From positions 62,001 to 126,000 of the forward strand of contig JAENRS010000020.1 of assembly GCA_018466975.1 (NCBI GenBank): a DNA stretch of 64,000 nucleotides, written 5' to 3'. Shown piece after piece: positions 58,302 through 64,000 of this stretch (the first letter of the stretch is position 1; every line of letters starts with the position of its first letter). The notes under the pieces are model-generated. The model saw only the letters and a program-made list of their open reading frames with translations. It was not told where the DNA came from and searched no databases. A program made the translations under genes and the position numbers. This DNA is from Sparassis latifolia (taxonomy: Eukaryota; Basidiomycota; Agaricomycetes; Polyporales; Sparassidaceae).

Positions 58302-58939
58302 ATGGCCAGCATCACTGCCCCGCACTCTATTCACGGCGCGTTTGGCGGTCTCTCCTTCACGCCCTCCTACGCTGTCCCTGCCCCTTCGGCCGCATCTCCC
58401 CGCGCGGCCGCGTTCGCCCAGATACCCAACATATCCCTCCCAAGCGGGCGCGGTACGGCCGGTCATGGGCGCGCCCGCGGCCTCTCCATCCTCGCGTCCC
58501 GCACCGCGTCTGCGCCCACAGAGGTCTCCACCCCCGTAGTGCGCCGAGCCCCACCGCCGCCGCCGTCGCGCATCCCACACATCCCCGCGCAGGTCGAGGA
58601 CCCCTTCGCAGACGGCCCGGCCGTGCTCCCCGACACGGACGTGGAGATGCGGGAGGTGGAGAGCTACGGCCCCATTATTATCAGCCTCCCGCCGCCACCC
58701 CGCCCGCACCCCCGCTCTCTCCCCGCCTCCCGGACTTCGCGCCGTCCCAACCGGCTGCCCCGGTTCGCTTCGAATCGCAGCCACTGCCAGAGCGCCAGCG
58801 CGGCCGCCTCGTTGCGAGCGTGCTCCTCAACAGAGGGTGCGGGTGTGGACGCCCGATGATGCGCAGGCACTTCGGCGGTGCGCGCGAATACGTGAAGAGC
58901 GGGCTCTCGCGCGTCCTCGTGCCCGTCGAGTGCGCCTAG
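58302..58939 (+). CDS. Proline/serine/alanine-rich orphan protein, reading frame uncertain
   Basis: Not recognised. The product begins MASITAPHSIHGAFGGLSFT and runs through Ala/Pro-rich sequence to VEDPFADGPAVLPDTDVEMR. In this frame it ends at 58859. A better C-terminus is in another frame: PLSPRLPDFAPSQPAAPVRF, then RLVASVLLNRGCGCGRPMMR and a stop at 58937-58939. Either a frameshift in the C-rich stretch near 58690-58720 or a very short intron (44 nt, GTGGAG...ATCAG) connects them. A good TATA box and CT-rich leader argue for a real gene. High GC and Pro-rich, and isolated between the arms of an inverted repeat. Confidence 0.45.
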
Positions 58940-59269
58940 CGCTGCCGCGGTGCCCTGGTGGCGTCCGCGGAGCCGCCGTTGCTGTCCCCATTCAAATCGG
59001 ATTATTTACTTTCCACACGTTGCTTTAACTCGTTATCGATCTCGCTCCTCGCTCACATCTCCCATCATCTGTAGAACCACCTAACATTGCACGTCTACTC
59101 ACGCATCCTTGTCACGTTTCATGTCCGTATACTGGTGTTATCTTAGATTCCTCTCCCTCGGGTTCCCGTTGTATATCTCTCTAGTGTACTCTATAATCGT
59201 TCGCGCTAATCGCACAAATGCCGATGTCTATGCGCTGTTTGCCTGTCGCGTTCTCTGAGTTACCGAGAG

Positions 59270-60680
59270 GTCCGAAGCTGCACACGACGCGCGTGTTGCG
59301 AATGCTGTCGACGTCTCTGGATGAATTTGATATTCCAGGACGTTGTTTTCCACTCGATTCAATCGTGGTATAATTATTTCTCATTACGCTGTTGCGCGTC
59401 ATTAATTCATTGTCTGTGCTTCTCACGACTCCTTCTGTGATTAATATTGCGATGTGGCTTCACCAGAGGTTCACCAGCTGCGCAGCTGGCCTGATCAGTG
59501 CGTCGACCCAATTATTTTGCAGCCCGCGGGTCATCAGCTTCGCGCTGGTTTTTGTCTGCGCGCCTGTCTCCATACGCTCTGTTGCGAGTACATGCGGGCT
59601 GTTCGTGTATGGGCGCTGCGGTGAGGTCCGGTTGGTATTGTTATGTATGTCACGCCTATGCCAATTCGAACACCGGGGCCTCGTCCGTGGTGCGTCTCTG
59701 CAATGTTACAAAATAGCGTGGACCGCGTCCACGGGTATGTGTTTCGCTTCGGGCGGCAGAGGATGCTTGTCACTTTGCGCGTGCGGCTACGCTGATTTGT
59801 CCGTTTGGGCGCTGTTCGTGCCATTCGGGTGCGAAGCTGCGCACGCGCAGTTCGTGTTGCGAATGCTGTCTCTGGATGAATTTGATACTCCAGGACGTTG
59901 TTTTCCACTCGATTCGATCGTGTTGTTTTTTCTCTTTACGCTGGTGCACGTCATTGTCTGTGCTTCTCGCGACTCCTTCTGCGAGATGGCGATGGGCTTT
60001 TCACCAGCTGCGCAACTGCCGGATGTGCGTCAACCCACTGGCAGTTGTTTTGCGGTCCGCGGGTCATCGACTTCGCGCTGGTTTTTGGGGCGCAGTTGGG
60101 ACTGCAGTTCCTTCGCTCTCCGTCGACTCTGGCGTTGCGACGGTGATAACGCTACAGCTGCACGATGTTACTGGCATTGTACTACTGGCACACCGAGCGT
60201 CTCGTCTGAGCGCCTATCTCCATACGCTCTGTTGCCAGTACATGCATGCTGGGGGCAATTCATGTATTGGCGCGTTCGCGAGGCCTCGAGGTCCGGTTGG
60301 TATTGTTATATTATGCTATGCCAATTGGAACACGGAACCGGGACTTCGTCCGTCGCAGTGATGCGTCTCTGTGTTACTAAATCGCGCTCGTCTCCATACG
60401 CTCTGTTGCGAGTACATGCGTGCTGGGGGCAATTCGTGTACGGACACCGTGGTGAGGTTCGTGTGGTATCGTTATGTTATGCCTGTGCCAATTCGGGCAC
60501 GAAACCGGTACTTCGTCCGTCGCAGTGATGTGCCTCTGTGTTACTAAATCGCGCTCACTTCGGGTGGTAAAGGATGCTTGTGCTGTCTCCAATTTGTGCG
60601 TACGACCACGCTGATTTGTTCGTTTGGACGTTGTTCGTGCCGTTCGGGTGCTGTCTCGATGCCCGGCTCTCGTGAACAAG
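59270..60680. repeat. Right arm of the large inverted repeat, with internal direct repeats
   Basis: Within the arm, blocks recur in tandem: TCCATACGCTCTGTTGC occurs three times (about 59570, 60220, 60395), GGACGTTGTTTTCCACTCGA twice (about 59339 and 59893), and CACCAGCTGCGCA twice. The long plus-strand frame here (59392-60528) follows the repeat and has no domain, so I do not call it coding. Confidence 0.65.
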
Positions 60681-63600
60681 TCTGATTGGAGATTGTTATA
60701 CCTGCAAGCCACCCAACCGGACGAAACTCACTTAAATAATTCCCTCATGATCAGGTCTTCTAATTAAGTTCGCCAATCCTTGGAATCTAGTATTTGGCTT
60801 TGTTGAGCCCTGAAATATATAGGTATTGTCTGTGGGCGTGCACACTGCTCAGACTAGGTCAGTATTCCGCAGTGACACTGAAGTTATTTCCTTTTCTGGC
60901 ATTTTGCTTCCCGTTTTAGTACGCCACCTGCATCGGCCCTCTACGTCATCGACTGACGTCCGACCACTTAGCTGCCCTTCGTGACGCACCAATGAGAAGT
61001 CAAGGATAATTCCGGACTCGATGGGCAGTATGGTACTTAAGGTGCACTGCAGGACTCTCCGACGATGGGGCGATGCACCTTTTCCCCGACACTCATGTTC
61101 CTGCGTCCGCGACTTGTCCACGACGACATGTCCGGCATATCCTGCAGCTACAACAAATTTTGGCCAATTTATCTGCTCAGCTCTCCTGTTTTGACCCAAA
61201 TTGGCTACACATAGGATCAGGTGGCTAATATGGAGGGCATGTGCAGTCGGACATCAAAACACGAGCACCCTCTGCAGGCTTCGGTGACCGAGTCCGGGAC
61301 CTCCAATCCATGTCAAGTGTGCCGCTCCGGATTCCTGTTGACGCTCTCCGGTCGCTGTCCAGGCTTTGGGGTCTTCACCCTTCTCTCCGCATTGTGGATC
61401 GGACATGACGACTATTTTATATCCGCACGATTATCACGGACATGTGCAATTTTTCCGACCATTTTGACCGAGCTAGGATCGCAGGTAGGCTGTTTTTATT
61501 CGCATACAGATCGGACATATTGGAGGTTATGCTGTGGTCCTACAAGTCCTGCAGAATGTGTGTTGCGCCAATGCGACTCGGAAGTTCACAGACTTACAGC
61601 ATTTCTTGTTCTGCAGCGTTCACGTCTGGCGGCCTTTGCCCCTTCCATTCCCACACTTGTCAATTTTCCACCCGTCGGACGCGTTTATACCCTTTCCCGA
61701 ACACATGGTGAGTTCTTCCTCCTTACGCAACGCCCGCAGGAAATTAGAATTTGATGCCTAATGTTTCCGAAGACTTCAAATATCTGAATTCTCCTGTGGC
61801 GACTTTTCCGTGCGCCGCCACTGTTTGTGCCTGGGCTAGTGTGAATCGTGCTGCCCAGACTGCTATGCTCTGTGGTCATACATTATTATCTGTGTGGACT
61901 GCGCGATCAGGATGGAGGATGCTGTTCGAGATATGTCGGCCCGGAGCGGTAAGTGTTGCCGTTTGCGAGCGGCTCAAGAGAGTGAGGTCGCTGCTATCGT
62001 GCGCGCTCGTCTCGCTTCCCTCCAGTCCTTCAGGCGACCCTGCTTGATCGTGACTGCAATAGTAGTCCGTCGCTGAAGTGCACTGTGATGCTCATATCTC
62101 GTTGAATGTGTCCGGCGTCGTATCGCTGCGAGCGCGGGGTGTATCGTGTATCGTCGTGGTCATGTACGCATTCCTTCATTTTCCGATTGTTTATGTGATA
62201 CTCAGTATTTGACTTTATATGTTCGCAGTTGCATTTCGACACAGGTTAGGAGGGCGATGCTATCGCATCTATCGCCTCACCCACCTCACCTCTTGGTAGC
62301 CATTTTCCTTTTCGCCATGTGTCCAAGGAGCGACCAGCGAGGGACCCGATTTCGAGGAACGAGGACTGTACACTGCGTGAGAGCGCTCTTCGCGATTAAC
62401 ACGATATTTCCCTTGACGCACCTCATGTTCTCCCTGTGGATTGCTATGGTATTGTCTTCCGGAGGTGAATTATGCCTCTCGAGGTACGCTTTAGCTTTGG
62501 GAAGTAACTGTCAGCGCAGTACTAACGTACTCGTCTCTTCCACAAGTGACACCTCAAATTCGGTGCTGGGCTGCGCGTGTTGGTACATTGTCAGCCTGAG
62601 GTGCGGGCGCCAGGTGTGTCGGGGTGTCCCTTGTGTTTCCGCGCTGGAGCCATGTGTGTACAGAGACGACGCTCAAGACGATCTGCTTCGGCCCTCACCT
62701 CCTCTGGAAACTCCGCTGCCAACGCCGCATTGACCGTAGCTCATCTCCCGAGGACTGGCGCTCCCCGACGGATGGAACGCAGCTATTACCCTCGGTCTTC
62801 GTCTTGACCAACAGCTCGCCCACCGTCGGTTCAAACACAAAGCTCTGCCTGTGCACCTTGCCACAAGCACCGGGAACGGCTCCCTCATCGACGAACATGC
62901 ACTCCCAGATGACTGCCCCGACACTCCGAGGTTTTAGTAGTGTAGATTCCCTTTGGCGGAGCTGGGTACAGTCTCCACCTTGTAGTGGACCGTTGAGAGC
63001 TGCTGCCCAAGGTAGCCTGCTCAACGACACCCGTCACCACTCCAAAAAAACGATCTACTTCGGCCCGGTGCATAGGCTTTGCTAAAACACTCACCTTGCA
63101 CTCTGCTTCACCTGATATCACCCTTGAATTAAGCTGACTATGTTGTCCTCTAGGCACGCACAAACTCCGTGTCAATTACAGTCGATACTGGCGACGTCGG
63201 GCGAACACACTCGTCTGAGCTTCGCATTTGTGCGCCGCTAAACTCACCGGTCTGCCTCGTTTCCTTGTTACCCTTTCTGGGAGTTGGATTGCATGACGTG
63301 GAATTACTGCTCGTAGCCAGTGGCCGGCCTAGTCCCCGAATGCAAATGCGGCTTGCTCTGAAAGATGCTATAATTTGGGGGCGACTGGGGATATCCTTGA
63401 TGGTAACCAACCCAAGTTGTCAAAGCCACGCTGTGCCAGTGTTGACGTATGTGTGTATTCTTCTATTTGCCTACCCAACCGTAATATTGGAATTCTACCG
63501 CGTGTCTTTGAACACACTGTGCCAAAAATTGGCTGGAGATACCTCTTTACTTTGTTGTTGGGACATTCTCTCGAACCAACGTGCGTCAATCTGATATTCA

Positions 63601-64000
63601 GGCATCATTGTATATTTCCTCTCCCACTCTGGCAACCCTCATGGTGTCTCCCGTCCGCTAAAACAACTCCTAGTGGCCCATTCTGATCAAGCGATGCTGC
63701 GGAAATTCTATGCAATCCAAGCATTTCTGGGAGTTTATTGACCTCGTACATACTTCAAGACGGGTGAATGCTCTTCAGTACAGATAGCGAAAGAGTCCGG
63801 CCTCAAACGCTGTGCGTTCTCTTGTGGAGCTCCCCTTTGCGGCTCTGACAAAGGCGTCGCAACGCCATGCACATCTGTGTATCTCTATTGCGTGCTTGTT
63901 CTGGTAGCCTGGTAGCAAGATTCAGCGCAGGGACCGCGGGCGTATCGGGCATGCGCTCCCAAGGTATGTAGTATGTACTGCATCCGATTCGACCGGTCGT
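60681..64000. other. 3.3 kb without recognisable features
   Basis: Only short or overlapping frames on both strands (for example 62624-63085 plus, 62695-63030 minus), with no motif that I recognise and no consistent splice signals. A gene of an unfamiliar family could be hidden here. Confidence 0.4.

Noticed and set aside
57932..58939. 335-codon plus-strand frame overlapping the proline-rich gene
   Set aside because: Its first two thirds are high-GC shadow of the frame starting at 58302. Only its C-terminal part seems coding and is discussed there.
59392..60528. 378-codon plus-strand frame
   Set aside because: Lies entirely in the internally repeated arm of the inverted repeat. Cys/Ser/Arg-rich with no domain, and no equivalent frame is kept in the other arm.

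Overview
The window reads as nuclear DNA of a filamentous basidiomycete, most likely an agaricomycete (perhaps a polypore). Genes are broken by many GT-AG introns of about 47-66 nt, and the protein families are typical of that group: SRPK kinase, Rad7, MYND/DUF4470, FunK1 kinase, multicopy aldo-keto reductases, APH-like kinases and BTB proteins. All products were recognised by reading translations; no database search was possible.

Region by region. 1-10.2 kb is conserved single-copy territory: an SRPK-type kinase running off the left edge, an 8-exon Rad7 gene and a divergent 10-exon MYND/DUF4470 gene. 12.2-14.7 kb holds a FunK1 kinase with three apparent frameshifts. 15-32 kb is built by duplication: two decayed aldo-keto reductase (AKR) relics flank a Rap1-type Myb gene; two small paralogous orphan genes follow; then one open and one frameshifted APH-like gene alternate with two open 14-exon AKR genes. 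The distal AKR gene is divergent from a 12-exon MFS transporter (32.5-34.6 kb).

34.6-53 kb is the most unusual part: a head-to-tail array of nine copies of an intron-poor gene family that I do not recognise. Each has a conserved N-terminal domain of about 130 residues and a variable Lys/Glu/Asp-rich tail. All nine lie on the minus strand, and six or seven carry the same upstream module (E-box, inverted repeat, TATA-like motif). The array is interrupted by two short inverted-repeat elements, a PD-(D/E)XK-nuclease-like gene and a dead GTPase gene.

53-64 kb holds a BTB gene, a proline-rich orphan gene lying between the arms of a large imperfect inverted repeat, and about 3 kb in which I see nothing recognisable.

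The AKR genes, APH-like genes and MFS transporter could form a small detoxification or metabolite-handling group. The AKR upstream regions share a CGG-N5-CCG site and a TATA box. That functional link is inference.
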